A stretch of DNA of 64,000 nucleotides from JANWWM01 sp046719715 (GCA_046719715.1 JBDNCJ010000008.1:1-64000), one strand, 5' to 3'. Positions 36,386 to 45,682 are shown, counted from the first letter of the stretch. The notes: generated by a model not told the origin, from the sequence alone. A program made the numbers and translations.

Positions 36386-36655
36386 TTATGATGAATGTCG
36401 GTGTTGTCTCTCGGCTTGAAGTGCGCGAGACACTTCTAAAATAACCGTGAAAACTTGTCGATGGAGGTCGGTGGGAAGGCGGTTCAAAATGCGCGCCTCA
36501 CGTTCGGGAGAGTAAATCGGAAGTGACGCCTGAAGTTTGAGGTCGGCGATGGATTCAGCGAGGTCAAAGCGTTTGGAAAGCAACACAATGAGTTCGTCGT
36601 CAATTCGGTCGACTTCTTGGCGGAGTTCATCTAATCGGTGCTTATGGTCTTGCAT
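36386..36655 (-). CDS. Chorismate mutase, AroQ class
   Basis: 89 aa from ATG 36655 (MQDHKHRLDELRQEVDRIDD). The short all-helical AroQ fold is seen in LDELRQEVDRIDDELIVLLS, KRFDLAESIADLK and YSPEREARILNRL, including the active-site Arg, Lys and Glu positions. It converts chorismate to prephenate for Phe and Tyr. It stands alone and is not fused to prephenate dehydratase or DAHP synthase. It lies between mltG and the HAD-like gene, with 14 nt from the latter's stop. Confidence 0.9.
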   Translation of the reverse strand: MQDHKHRLDELRQEVDRIDDELIVLLSKRFDLAESIADLKLQASLPIYSPEREARILNRLPTDLHRQVFTVILEVSRALQAERQHRHSS

Positions 36656-36669
36656 AGCATTTTGCTCTA

Positions 36670-37401
36670 TCAAACAATGCTTTTCAACTCGGCAAGCGCG
36701 TGAATTTTTCGGATATGCGTCGGAAGGGATTTCGTTTTTGCGCGCTTCGTCAGAAAGACTTTCGTCGCGACAATATCATGAAGCGGCTGAATGTCGCGGT
36801 CGTAATTTGAGCCGATAATCACGACGTCTTTCTCGTTGATGCCCATAGAATGGATCGCATACTTGAACATATCTTGGCTCGGCTTGAAAACCCCCATATC
36901 GTTGGAAGTGATGATGGTTTCAAAATAGCCGCGCAGACCGGATTTGATGAGGAAATCCATCAAGAAACTCGCCGGAATCGGAAGGTTTGCAACAATGCCG
37001 AGCATGTGCCCCGTCGAGTAAAGCAGGTCGATGATGTGCTTGTAGTCGTCTGAAATCGACATGCGTTTATGAACTTCCGTCGCAATCAACCCGATGACTT
37101 CCTGCGTTTCCTCAAAATGTGGCTCGCGTTTGAGCATCGGCTTCAAGGCTTTTTCGACCAGCGTGTTGAGGTTGGGCGGACGGGAATCGCCGTTCAGGGC
37201 TTGCTCGACGAGGGCGTTGTAAATCAAGACGACACGCTCTGCAACCGCTAAAATTTCTTCCTGTTTGAGCGCACGCGAGAGTATCGTGCAAGTGGTGCTT
37301 AACGGCAATTCTAAATGCACATCTAAGCTTTCGCGCTCAGCCTTGTGCTTCGTTAAGACGTCTAAACTGAACAGAACAGCTTTGTTGTTTCTAACGCTCA
37401 T
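36670..37401 (-). CDS. Degenerate HAD-superfamily protein, probably not a phosphatase
   Basis: 243 aa. The overall layout is that of a HAD phosphatase with an alpha-helical cap, but key residues differ. Motif I reads VLFSLDVLT (residues 9-17) where HAD enzymes have FDLDGT: the nucleophilic Asp is Ser12. Motif II reads GIVANL with Ala138 instead of Ser/Thr. Motif III Lys173 (VFKP) is kept. Motif IV reads IIGSNYDRD with Ser198 instead of the first Asp. Loss of the nucleophile makes hydrolase activity unlikely, so a binding or regulatory role is inferred. The reading frame is intact. It precedes chorismate mutase and mltG on the minus strand. Confidence 0.8.
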   Translation of the reverse strand: MSVRNNKAVLFSLDVLTKHKAERESLDVHLELPLSTTCTILSRALKQEEILAVAERVVLIYNALVEQALNGDSRPPNLNTLVEKALKPMLKREPHFEETQEVIGLIATEVHKRMSISDDYKHIIDLLYSTGHMLGIVANLPIPASFLMDFLIKSGLRGYFETIITSNDMGVFKPSQDMFKYAIHSMGINEKDVVIIGSNYDRDIQPLHDIVATKVFLTKRAKTKSLPTHIRKIHALAELKSIV

Positions 37402-37486
37402 ACTTACCTGCGTGTTTGCGGCGTTTATGGTTGTTGGTCGCCTCGGGGCGAATTATGACAATCATCGTGGATAATCGTCATAAAGT

Positions 37487-38005
37487 TTACTGAAAAAGTT
37501 TTTTCCACTCCTCGATATCGCTCGCGCTGACTTCGCTGGGCTTATTCTCCCTTACAGCCGGTGCTGTTTTGATGGAATCGTTTGAACGATGCTTCGTCGA
37601 CTTACCGAACTCGGGTGTCGAGATGGATTTCAAATCAGATAAGAACGCTTCCGAATGCATCGTTTGAGCACGCGAGACTTGGGCGTATCGTAAAATTTCG
37701 TTGTCGGAACTGACCACACACAGAGACGATTTCGCGGGCGTTTCATCAATCATTTTTTTGATGCGGGCGTCTGCACTTTCGCCGCTTGGCGTATAGACGA
37801 TGGTGAGGGCGTGGTGCTGTTCTGTTGCGCCCAAAACGCCGCGTCCGTCAAAAACAAGCGTAACTTTGCTCCTTTTTTGCGACATATACCTTGAAACCTT
37901 GCGACAAACGTCGTCGCGCACCTGTTGCAAATTATTTTTGGTGATGACAATGCCGAGTTTGTGTGCAAGATTGTAGCCGTCGATGAGAAAATGCTTGACC
38001 ATCAT
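37487..38005 (-). CDS. NYN-domain (YacP-like) predicted ribonuclease
   Basis: 172 aa. PIN-like NYN fold with the acidic residues in FLIDGYNLAH near 6-15, LVFDGRG near 50 and SADARIKKMID near 75, then VVSSDNEILRYA near 97. The last ~45 residues are polar and likely disordered, ending in SDIEEWKKLFQ, which may form a short binding helix. YacP/Rae1 of Bacillus cleaves mRNA on the ribosome; that role here is inference. Two ATGs stand in tandem at the start. It is transcribed away from aconitase. Confidence 0.85.
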   Translation of the reverse strand: MMVKHFLIDGYNLAHKLGIVITKNNLQQVRDDVCRKVSRYMSQKRSKVTLVFDGRGVLGATEQHHALTIVYTPSGESADARIKKMIDETPAKSSLCVVSSDNEILRYAQVSRAQTMHSEAFLSDLKSISTPEFGKSTKHRSNDSIKTAPAVRENKPSEVSASDIEEWKKLFQ

Positions 38006-38235
38006 ATAAAGTCGTTAGAGTTTCGTGGGCACTTCACTATTGAGCGACGCAACAGGGTTCTTGCTTAATATACGAAAGCATTTTATTCGAACAATTTTCT
38101 GTAAATTCCTCCAAGTAATTTATTACAAGCAACTCAAGCGCCGATTCAAGTTTTAACCAACCCTTTGAAGTAGAGCATCTCGCCGAAGGTTCAATCGCAA
38201 CAAGTTCAACCAAATCAAAAAAAAGGAGAAGTAAC

Positions 38236-40512
38236 ATGGCATTTGATTTTGAAATGATACACGCTTTGTATCAACGCCTTCCTGAACGCATTGCCGCCGC
38301 TCGCAAGGTTTTAGCCAAGCCGCTCACACTGACCGAAAAAATTTTATATGCGCACTTATGGCACGAACAGCCCTTGCAAAACTTTGAGCGCGGAAAGTCA
38401 TATGTGGATTTCGCGCCCGACCGTGTCGCGATGCAAGACGCGACAGCGCAAATGGCATTGCTCCAATTCATGCAAGCCGGCCGCCCGAAAGTCGCCGTTC
38501 CCTCCACTGTTCATTGCGACCATCTTATCGTGGCGAAATCAGGCGCGAAAGAAGATTTAGCCCAAGCCGTGAGCGAGAGCAAAGAAGTCTTTGACTTTCT
38601 CGCCTCCGTTTCCAACAAATACGGCATCGGCTTTTGGAAGCCGGGCGCGGGAATTATTCACCAAGTCATTCTTGAAAATTACGCCTTCCCCGGCGGCATG
38701 ATGATTGGCACGGATTCGCACACCGTGAACGCGGGCGGACTCGGCATGATTGCCATCGGCGTCGGCGGCGCAGATGCATGCGACGTGATGGCGGGATTGG
38801 CGTGGGAACTTAAATTCCCGAAACTCATCGGCGTCAAACTCACCGGCAAAATGAGCGGCTGGACGTCTGCCAAAGACGTCATTCTTAAAGTCGCCGGAAT
38901 CTTGACCGTCAAAGGCGGAACAGGCGCAGTGGTCGAATACTTCGGTGAAGGGGCAAAAACGCTTTCCGCTACAGGCAAAGGCACCATTTGCAACATGGGC
39001 GCGGAAATCGGCGCAACCACCAGCATTTTCGGCTACGATGAAAAAATGAAAAACTACCTCATTGCCACAGGTAGAGCCGATATTGCCAAAGCCGCCGACG
39101 CCGTCGCCGAACACCTCACGGGCGACCCAGAAGTCTACGCCAATCCCGAACAGTATTTTGACCAAATCATCGAAATCAACCTCTCCGAATTAGAGCCGCA
39201 TATCAACGGACCCTTCACGCCCGACCGTGCCACGCCGCTCTCCAAATTTGCCGAAGAAGTGCGCAAAAACGATTGGCCCGAAAAACTCGATGTCGGGCTC
39301 ATCGGCTCTTGCACGAACTCCTCATATGAAGATATTTCGCGTGCCGCAAGTGTAGCCCAACAAGCCGTCGACAAACGCTTGAAGGCGAAATCCGAATTCA
39401 CCATCACGCCCGGCTCGGAGCAAGTCCGCTACACGATTGAGCGCGACGGTCTTTTAGATGTCTTCGGCAAAATGGGCGGCGTGGTACTCGCCAATGCTTG
39501 CGGTCCGTGCATCGGACAATGGGCAAGGCACGGCGCGGAAAAGCAAGAGAAAAATTCCATCATCACGTCGTTTAATCGCAATTTCACCGGACGCAACGAT
39601 GGCAACCCAAATACACACGCCTTCGTCGCCTCGCCCGAAATCGTTACCGCGTTTGCGATTGCAGGACGCTTAACCTTCAATCCCATCACCGACACGCTCA
39701 TCAACGAGAAAGGTGAACACGTCAAGCTCGATGAACCCAAAGGCTACGAACTGCCCCCCAACGGCTTTGATGTTAAAGATGCCGGCTATCAAGCCCCCGC
39801 CGAAGACGGGGCCTCTGTTCAAGTTATCGTCGACCCGAAATCTGACCGCCTTCAACTCCTTGATTCGTTCCCCGCTTGGGAAGGCACCGACCTGCTCGGC
39901 TTGAAACTGCTCATCAAAACCAAAGGCAAAACCACGACCGACCACATTTCAATGGCAGGCAAGTGGCTCAAATATCGCGGGCACTTGGATAACATTTCCA
40001 ATAACCTGCTGATTGGTGCAACCAACGCCTTCAACGGCAAAATGAACAGCGTGAAAAATCAACTGACGGGCGACTACGATGAAGTGCCGAAAGTACAACG
40101 CGCTTACAAAGCCGCAGGCATTGGCTCTATCGTCGTCGGCGATGAAAACTACGGCGAAGGCTCTTCAAGAGAACACGCCGCCATGGAGCCGCGACACTTG
40201 GGCGTCAGAGCCATTCTCGTCAAATCCTTTGCGCGCATTCACGAAACGAACCTCAAAAAGCAAGGCATGCTCGCGCTCACCTTTGCCGATAAAAACGACT
40301 ATGAGAAAATCGCGGAGGACGATACGATTGATATTCTCGGCTTAACCACCTTCACGCCAAATGTGCCGCTCACCCTTCGACTGACGCACAAAGATGGTCG
40401 CGTCGAGGAAATCAAAGCCAACCATAGCTACAATGAAGGACAAATCGAGTGGTTCAAAGCCGGCTCCGCCTTGAACTTGATTAAACTTCAACAGCAAGGC
40501 GCATTGGCGTAG
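38236..40512 (+). CDS. Aconitate hydratase, mitochondrial-type
   Basis: 758 aa. Interconverts citrate and isocitrate in the TCA and glyoxylate routes. The 4Fe-4S cysteines lie in IGSCTNSSYED (near 355) and LANACGPCIGQW (near 418-429). Catalytic and substrate segments include PSTVHCDHLI, IGTDSHTVNAGGLG, FNRNFTGRNDGNP and, in the swivel domain, GDENYGEGSSREHAAMEPRHLG. The length and sequence match mitochondrial Aco2-like bacterial enzymes rather than the ~890-aa AcnA or AcnB. A good ribosome site, AAGGAG, lies 8-10 nt upstream. A 230-nt leader without obvious structure precedes it. The dispersed repeat starts right after its stop. Confidence 0.96.
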   Translation: MAFDFEMIHALYQRLPERIAAARKVLAKPLTLTEKILYAHLWHEQPLQNFERGKSYVDFAPDRVAMQDATAQMALLQFMQAGRPKVAVPSTVHCDHLIVAKSGAKEDLAQAVSESKEVFDFLASVSNKYGIGFWKPGAGIIHQVILENYAFPGGMMIGTDSHTVNAGGLGMIAIGVGGADACDVMAGLAWELKFPKLIGVKLTGKMSGWTSAKDVILKVAGILTVKGGTGAVVEYFGEGAKTLSATGKGTICNMGAEIGATTSIFGYDEKMKNYLIATGRADIAKAADAVAEHLTGDPEVYANPEQYFDQIIEINLSELEPHINGPFTPDRATPLSKFAEEVRKNDWPEKLDVGLIGSCTNSSYEDISRAASVAQQAVDKRLKAKSEFTITPGSEQVRYTIERDGLLDVFGKMGGVVLANACGPCIGQWARHGAEKQEKNSIITSFNRNFTGRNDGNPNTHAFVASPEIVTAFAIAGRLTFNPITDTLINEKGEHVKLDEPKGYELPPNGFDVKDAGYQAPAEDGASVQVIVDPKSDRLQLLDSFPAWEGTDLLGLKLLIKTKGKTTTDHISMAGKWLKYRGHLDNISNNLLIGATNAFNGKMNSVKNQLTGDYDEVPKVQRAYKAAGIGSIVVGDENYGEGSSREHAAMEPRHLGVRAILVKSFARIHETNLKKQGMLALTFADKNDYEKIAEDDTIDILGLTTFTPNVPLTLRLTHKDGRVEEIKANHSYNEGQIEWFKAGSALNLIKLQQQGALA

Positions 40513-40634
40513 TTATACCAGAATGATTTGAAAAGGTAAAGTTTGTCATTGTGAACGGAGCAGAGCGGAGTGAAGAATCCAGTAGCGAGCCTCGCCGAGC
40601 TCGTCAGTAGATTCCTCACTTCGCTCGGAATGAC
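40513..40634. repeat. Dispersed inverted-repeat element, copy 2
   Basis: Begins one base after the aconitase stop with TTATACCAGAATGATTTGAA, nearly the same leader as copy 1 (48-). The palindrome runs from GTCATTGTGAACGGAGCAGAG (from 40544) to ACTTCGCTCGGAATGAC (to 40634), with inner GAATCCAGTAG/CTAGATTC-like pairing. Arms differ from copy 1 in sequence but keep pairing in the same places. It could fold into a long hairpin in either strand and may also act as an aconitase transcript end. Confidence 0.7.
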
Positions 40635-40705
40635 CACGATGTAATGACGTCAAGTTTATTTCCTCACGTCATCTCTGTCTTGATACTTATTACTTTAACC
40701 CTCGA

Positions 40706-40746
40706 ACAAAAAAAGCGCGGCAATAGGATTGCTCCTACCGCCGCGC
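40706..40746 (-). terminator. Strong Rho-independent terminator of porin paralog B
   Basis: Read on the minus strand: a 7-bp GC stem GCGCGGC/GCCGCGC (40740-40746 with 40715-40721) enclosing a second stem TAGGA/TCCTA, followed by seven T. It lies 30 nt past the stop of the gene at 40776-42248. Confidence 0.9.
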
Positions 40747-40775
40747 CCCTCCTTAACAATCACACGAAACAAATT

Positions 40776-42248
40776 TTAGAAATACACCATCGCTTGGAAA
40801 ATGAGTTCGCCCTTGCTTCCGCCGTCGGGGTCTAAGAGCCAATTTCCATTCGCCGCTGTGGTGCGATAAACAGGGCGTTGACGCCACATCGCGCTGTATT
40901 TAGCGTGATGACCTTCGATGAGGTAATTCGCGCCGACTTCCCACATAATGCCTTTGTCTTCCAAACGGTCGAAGCCGAGATAGTTAATCGTGGCAAAGGG
41001 TTGCAGTCTGCCGCCGTAGTTGAAGATGTTTTTGGAAAGCAAGTAGCCCGTTTCCGTGCGGAAGATGATGCCCGTGCCAAGATGCGGATAGCCCGCGCCT
41101 AGTCCGTTGAGCGAGCGATTTTCCTGAGGCGTCGCCGGATTCACTCCTGCAGTTGGCATAATGGCAATGTTGCGAATGTAGTTCGGACCGAAATCGTATT
41201 TGTAGAGCACGGAGTAAAGCGTCCACGCGCTCTTGCCATCGCCTTCGCCGAAGGGAAGGTCAAAGAAGACATCAAAGCCGAGCAAGAGTTGGTCGTGGGT
41301 TTGGATGGAGTCGGGGCGAACGCCTGTATTACCCGTAACGGTGCCGTTGGTTGTCGTTGCGCTTCCTTTGGGGTGGTAATAGAAGCCAAAGCCGATATCG
41401 AAGACGCGCTTCGTGCCGAGATAAGTTCCGACTTCAAAAGGAAGCACATCGGGCTCATTATCCAAAAACTGCCATGTGAGATATGCGCCGTAAGAGAGTG
41501 TGTTGTTGAATGGGTTAAACGATGCTGCATTGTTTGTTGATGCATTAGCAATCGAGACCGTCGTATCTTGAGGCGGAGGACCACCAAGTTGTGTTCCTGC
41601 CCCTGGTTTGAAGGGTTTATTGATGTGGGCGCGATAGTCTAATCGACCGTAAGGACCGTCGAAGAGTTGCCCTTTGATATACATCCCATATTGGCGGGCG
41701 AATTGGTCGGAGGCTTCGATGAGCGGCCAGTTGTAAATCGGCGCGTCGAGCGCAAGGAAGTTAAGCGTGCTGGCGTTGGCTTCCCGCGAAATGCCCCACC
41801 AATAATGCAAGCCGAACCCGAGATACAGAGCTCTATCCACAATTTTTTGCTCATACCACATATCATGAATGAAGAGTTGGGGTTTTTTGGCAGGACCGGT
41901 TGGTTCGCCAGGTGCGCCGCCGCCAATCCATGTTTGGTTGTTAATTCCGATGTGGAACATAAAGAGCGAGCCGGTACCGAACGAACCGTAGGCGAGGAAG
42001 CGTCCGCGTCGCAAGCCGATGTCGGTTGCATCATCTACGGGATTGCTGTTGACGATTGAGCCGGGGTTCATTTGTTGATAGCGCGCCCAGATTTGCGCCC
42101 AAGTGATGAAGCGAATGTAGTGAGATTTGTCTTCGTTCAAGTTGATACGCGCGCCGCCGCCGTATTTTTCCATGCCTTGTCCGAAGAGCGTGGTGTTGAT
42201 TGCGATGAGCGCAACCAAAAGTGCGAATACCGTTCGCAGAGTTCTCAT
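40776..42248 (-). CDS. Outer-membrane porin-like beta-barrel, paralog B
   Basis: 490 aa. Signal peptide MRTLRTVFALLVALIAINTT cleaved near LFGQG; GGAGGA lies at good spacing upstream of the ATG. It shares family marks with the 585-aa protein at 3778-5535: EKYGGGARINLNED, SHYIRFITWAQIWARYQQMNPG, RRGRFLAYGSFG, GINNQTWIGGG, DQFARQYGMYIKGQ and the C-terminal LIFQAMVYF strand. It is the third gene of the symporter cluster (111 nt after the large subunit). Inference: it carries small organic acids such as acetate across the outer membrane for the inner-membrane symporter. The substrate is unproven. Confidence 0.83.
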   Translation of the reverse strand: MRTLRTVFALLVALIAINTTLFGQGMEKYGGGARINLNEDKSHYIRFITWAQIWARYQQMNPGSIVNSNPVDDATDIGLRRGRFLAYGSFGTGSLFMFHIGINNQTWIGGGAPGEPTGPAKKPQLFIHDMWYEQKIVDRALYLGFGLHYWWGISREANASTLNFLALDAPIYNWPLIEASDQFARQYGMYIKGQLFDGPYGRLDYRAHINKPFKPGAGTQLGGPPPQDTTVSIANASTNNAASFNPFNNTLSYGAYLTWQFLDNEPDVLPFEVGTYLGTKRVFDIGFGFYYHPKGSATTTNGTVTGNTGVRPDSIQTHDQLLLGFDVFFDLPFGEGDGKSAWTLYSVLYKYDFGPNYIRNIAIMPTAGVNPATPQENRSLNGLGAGYPHLGTGIIFRTETGYLLSKNIFNYGGRLQPFATINYLGFDRLEDKGIMWEVGANYLIEGHHAKYSAMWRQRPVYRTTAANGNWLLDPDGGSKGELIFQAMVYF

Positions 42249-42359
42249 TGTTCTTTCCTCCTAAGAAAGTTTGGTTGTTTGTTGATTTACAGGACAGTTA
42301 ATTGGGACAGTAAAAAACTTCCCTCCTCTTGACAAGAGAGGAGGGACTTACGAAAAAAC

Positions 42360-44630
42360 CTATGCCGCGCCGCCGATGGATTCGACTTCTTTGCCTTGCG
42401 CCGCGCCTTTCGGGAAGCGAACGCTATAAACGAAGTCTTGCAAGGCTTTATCGGGTGCAGGCGTAATTAAAGAGACGATGATAATCACCAAAAACGCCGC
42501 CGTCATGCCGAGCAAACCCGACTCGGTGTGCCGCAAGCTCAAGATGCTGAACTGATAGAAGAAGTTGCTGATGGAGTAGCTCATAGAAACCGCCAATCCA
42601 ACCACCATCCCTAATAGGGCGGCTGGTCCTGTGGTTCTGCGCCACCAAATTCCCAGCACAAGCGCTGGAAAGAGTGACGAAGCGGCAAAGCTGAACGCCC
42701 AAGCAACCGTCGCCGCAATCACGGGCAGTTTTACAAATGCCGCGATTGAGGCACCGATGAGCGCGACGACGACGAGCAGGATTTTTGAAATCAACACGCG
42801 GCTTTGAACCGACGCGCTGGGATTGATGATTTTGTAATACAAGTCGTGTGAGAAGGCGTTGGCAATCGTGAGCAAGAGCCCGTCCGCCGTCGAAAGTGCT
42901 GCCGCAAGCCCGCCCGCCATCACAAGTCCTGTAATTGTTGCCGGCAATCCTGCAATTTCAGGCGTCGCAAGCACGACGAAGTCGGTCGATTTAATTATGA
43001 AGTCGGCAAACTGCACGATGCCGTCGCCGTTTTTGTCGATGACATCGAGCAAACCAACGACTTTCCAACTTGCAATCCAGCTCGGCAAGTTTGCAATTTC
43101 AACGCCGACGAGGTTGACGAACACCTCATAGCGTGCAAAAGCCGCGTATGCCGGTGCGGTGAAGTAAAGCAAGAAAATGAAGAAGAGCGACCAGCCAACT
43201 GACGAGCGCGCCTGTTTAACCGAAGGCGTCGTGTAGTAGCGCGTCAAGATGTGCGGCAGTCCCGCCGTGCCGACCATCAAGCACAGAATCAATCCCAAAA
43301 ATTGGAGCATCGGGTACGATTTGCCGTCAGCGGAAACAAGTGCTGGGGTTGCAAGGTAATCACCAGTGCCTTTGGCTTGATTGGCGGCGGCAGTTTGCGC
43401 AGCCGTCCACTTTGTTTTTGCCTCTTCGGCATTTTTGGGAAGCGATGCGAGGGCTTTTTCGGCTTTTTCTTTATCCGCTTTGACACGCTCTGGAGTGAGC
43501 ATCGCTAATTGCTTTTCCGCATCGGCGACTTTGGCTTCAAGTTCTTTCATCTTCTCTGCGTCCATCATGACGGGCTGTTTCGTTTTGGGGTCAATCGGCA
43601 TCGGCGCGTTAATCATGGCTTGCGCTTCTGCTTTTTGCTTTTCCAATTCAGCGCGACGCTCTGCAACGCTATTTTCCGAAAGCGAGGCGATTTTTCCCTC
43701 TAATGCGGCTTTCTCTGCGGAAAGAGCCGAATCTACATTTGAAAGTTTTGCTTTGAACATTGCGACGTCTTTCGCCCAAAGGTCGCGCGATTCTTTTTCT
43801 TTTGCCGCGTCAATTTTATCGTTCAAAACATCAGTTGAGATATTGTTCGGATTGGGATTTTCTTTGCCCATAATTTGCTTTTCCATCACCGAAATGCGCT
43901 CGAGCACCTTGCCATATGTCAATTCGGGAATCGGAAGCACAAAGAGTTTCGCTGAAAGCCAAACAACAGGAATGAGATATGCGGAGATCAGCACGATGTA
44001 TTGCGCGACTTGGGTCCAAGTAACGGCTCTCATGCCGCCCAAGAACGAGCAGACGAGCACGCCAAGCAAGCCGATGAAGACGCCGGGTTCAAACGGAATG
44101 CCGATGAAACGCGAGACAATCGTACCGACGCCGTTAAGTTGTGCGGTCAGATAAGTCAGCGAAACGAGAATCGCGCAGATGATGCCGATGACGCGCGCCG
44201 CATTGCCGCCGTAGCGCGTGCCGAGAAAGTCAGGCACTGTATATTGCCCGAACTTGCGCAGATAGGGCGCAAGCAGTAGTGCCAAAAGCACATAGCCGCC
44301 CGTCCATCCTAAAATGTAAGCAAGCCCCATGTGCCCCAGCGCGAAGAGCAAACCTGCCATTGAAATGAACGACGCCGCGCTCATCCAGTCCGAACCTGTT
44401 GCCATGCCGTTGTAAATCGCGCTTACGCCGCGCCCCGCCACATAGTATTCCGACGGGTCGCTCGTGCGCGTGATGATGCCAATCATCGCATAGACGGCGA
44501 CGGAGAAAATCATGAAAACGTATCCAATCCCTTGCAGTTTCAGAACGCCTGCAAATTCAAGAATGGCAAGCGTAACGGTCAGAAGCACGAAGCCTGTTAC
44601 GTAAAGTCCAAGAATTTTTTTCAGTTGCAT
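42360..44630 (-). CDS. Sodium:solute symporter, VC_2705-type large subunit (acetate permease-like)
   Basis: 756 aa, about 13 membrane helices. SSS-family marks: EYYVAGRGVSAIYNGMATGSDWMSAASF near 62-89, GGYVLLALLLAPYLRKFG near 111 and GLVMAGGLAAALSTADGLLL near 575. It is related to the ActP acetate permease. Two additions stand out. Residues ~244-425 form a charged Lys/Glu/Ala insert with coiled-coil character between membrane segments. Residues 532-543 read DKNGDGIVQFAD, a canonical EF-hand calcium loop. The length is ~150-200 residues above simple ActP. It starts 2 nt after the DUF4212 small subunit, its usual partner. Acetate is inferred from the family and from acs and aconitase in the window. 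Confidence 0.88.
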   Translation of the reverse strand: MQLKKILGLYVTGFVLLTVTLAILEFAGVLKLQGIGYVFMIFSVAVYAMIGIITRTSDPSEYYVAGRGVSAIYNGMATGSDWMSAASFISMAGLLFALGHMGLAYILGWTGGYVLLALLLAPYLRKFGQYTVPDFLGTRYGGNAARVIGIICAILVSLTYLTAQLNGVGTIVSRFIGIPFEPGVFIGLLGVLVCSFLGGMRAVTWTQVAQYIVLISAYLIPVVWLSAKLFVLPIPELTYGKVLERISVMEKQIMGKENPNPNNISTDVLNDKIDAAKEKESRDLWAKDVAMFKAKLSNVDSALSAEKAALEGKIASLSENSVAERRAELEKQKAEAQAMINAPMPIDPKTKQPVMMDAEKMKELEAKVADAEKQLAMLTPERVKADKEKAEKALASLPKNAEEAKTKWTAAQTAAANQAKGTGDYLATPALVSADGKSYPMLQFLGLILCLMVGTAGLPHILTRYYTTPSVKQARSSVGWSLFFIFLLYFTAPAYAAFARYEVFVNLVGVEIANLPSWIASWKVVGLLDVIDKNGDGIVQFADFIIKSTDFVVLATPEIAGLPATITGLVMAGGLAAALSTADGLLLTIANAFSHDLYYKIINPSASVQSRVLISKILLVVVALIGASIAAFVKLPVIAATVAWAFSFAASSLFPALVLGIWWRRTTGPAALLGMVVGLAVSMSYSISNFFYQFSILSLRHTESGLLGMTAAFLVIIIVSLITPAPDKALQDFVYSVRFPKGAAQGKEVESIGGAA

Positions 44631-44632
44631 GG

Positions 44633-44938
44633 TTATTCGCCCTCCTCTTCAAGGTTGTATTTCTTATCCAATTCATTCATTTTTTTTGCGTAGAAAAAAA
44701 TCATCACGACAAAGACAATCAGCGCACCTTGACTGCCCATGTAGTAGCCCAGTGGAAAGCCTGCAATGACGATGCTGTTGATTGCGCCTGAAAAAAATTG
44801 AATGAGATACGAGACGGCGAACCAAATGCCAAGCATTGTGAACACAAGGCTTCGATTTTCCTTCCAGTAGTTTTCGAGTGTCTGCTGATCAAAGTCGACT
44901 TTCGTCATCTCAGCATCTTTCGTCTGAAGTTCTGCCAT
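44633..44938 (-). CDS. DUF4212 symporter small subunit
   Basis: 101 aa from ATG 44938, which has GGAGGG 10 nt upstream; the longer frame to 44983 has no ribosome site. Two membrane helices (about 34-52 and 65-84) with marks YWKENRSLVFTMLGIWFAVSY, GFPLGYYMGSQGALIVFV and FFYAKKMNELDKKY, as in the small subunit that accompanies VC_2705-type symporters. It is needed for, or modulates, the large subunit; the mechanism is not established. First gene of the cluster small subunit, large subunit, porin. Confidence 0.9.
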   Translation of the reverse strand: MAELQTKDAEMTKVDFDQQTLENYWKENRSLVFTMLGIWFAVSYLIQFFSGAINSIVIAGFPLGYYMGSQGALIVFVVMIFFYAKKMNELDKKYNLEEEGE

Positions 44939-45682
44939 GGATATTTCCCTCCGTTTTGTTGTTAGTTTAATTGTTGAACTCAAAGAACAAGAAATTCCAT
45001 TACTCTAAGCTTCAACACGCCTTTGGTGTCGGACCGCTTTAAGGACAGACGTCTTTTACAAACGGTGCATTTTGAAAAAATTCAATCTACCGCTTGATCG
45101 AAAAGCATGCACGCGGTTACTTCAAGGTAAAACACAGTAAAACAAGTGCATGTTGGCAGGTTAGGAGCAGTTTCAAATGTTCAAACGATTACAATCCCGC
45201 AACATTGCCTTGTAAAGAGCAAGTTCGTTTTTAAGAACAAGACCTTGAAAGCGGTGCTTTTGCCGCTACAAGTGGTTTCTCCTTTAACAATTCTGATTCG
45301 AGAATGAAAGCAAACAGAGACTTCGCGTCGTTGCGCGAGCGGATTGAACTTAGGGAGACCAAATGAGAGAAGATTTCAGCAGTTTTTCTCATTGTTGCGT
45401 CGTTGATATTGCCTCATTGTTAATTGGAACTTCGCGAGTATAAGATTTTTTTTTGATTTGTCAAGTTTTCAAAAAAACATCGTTGCATGTTGAGCCTCGA
45501 ATGCAAACGACTTGTGGAAAGTAAAACCATGTTGTATATTCGTGCCTCATTTGAAAAGAAACCTTCCTTCTTTTCAAAACAGCGACCCGCCAGCCTCGCT
45601 GTTTCGTAAAGCCAGTAAAGCAAAAGAGAAAAACATTTTAGTCGAATTATCTATTCACAACGCGAACCAAACAAGTCGAACC
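44939..45682. other. Noncoding gap between divergent symporter and WecA-like genes
   Basis: About 740 nt without a convincing gene. A plus-strand frame from 45512 joins the WecA-like ORF but has no membrane or family character before 45683. AT-rich near 45440-45480 (a T9 run). Only weak hairpins such as AGCGG/CCGCT near 45252-45275 are present. It must hold both promoters and may include a regulator site for the acetate cluster, but none can be assigned. Confidence 0.55.

Noticed and set aside
38557..39165. Minus-strand ORF of 202 codons
   Set aside because: Shadow of aconitase on the opposite strand.
45512..45682. N-terminal extension of the WecA-like ORF
   Set aside because: Residues before the ATG at 45683 lack membrane or family character; the proper first helix starts at 45683.
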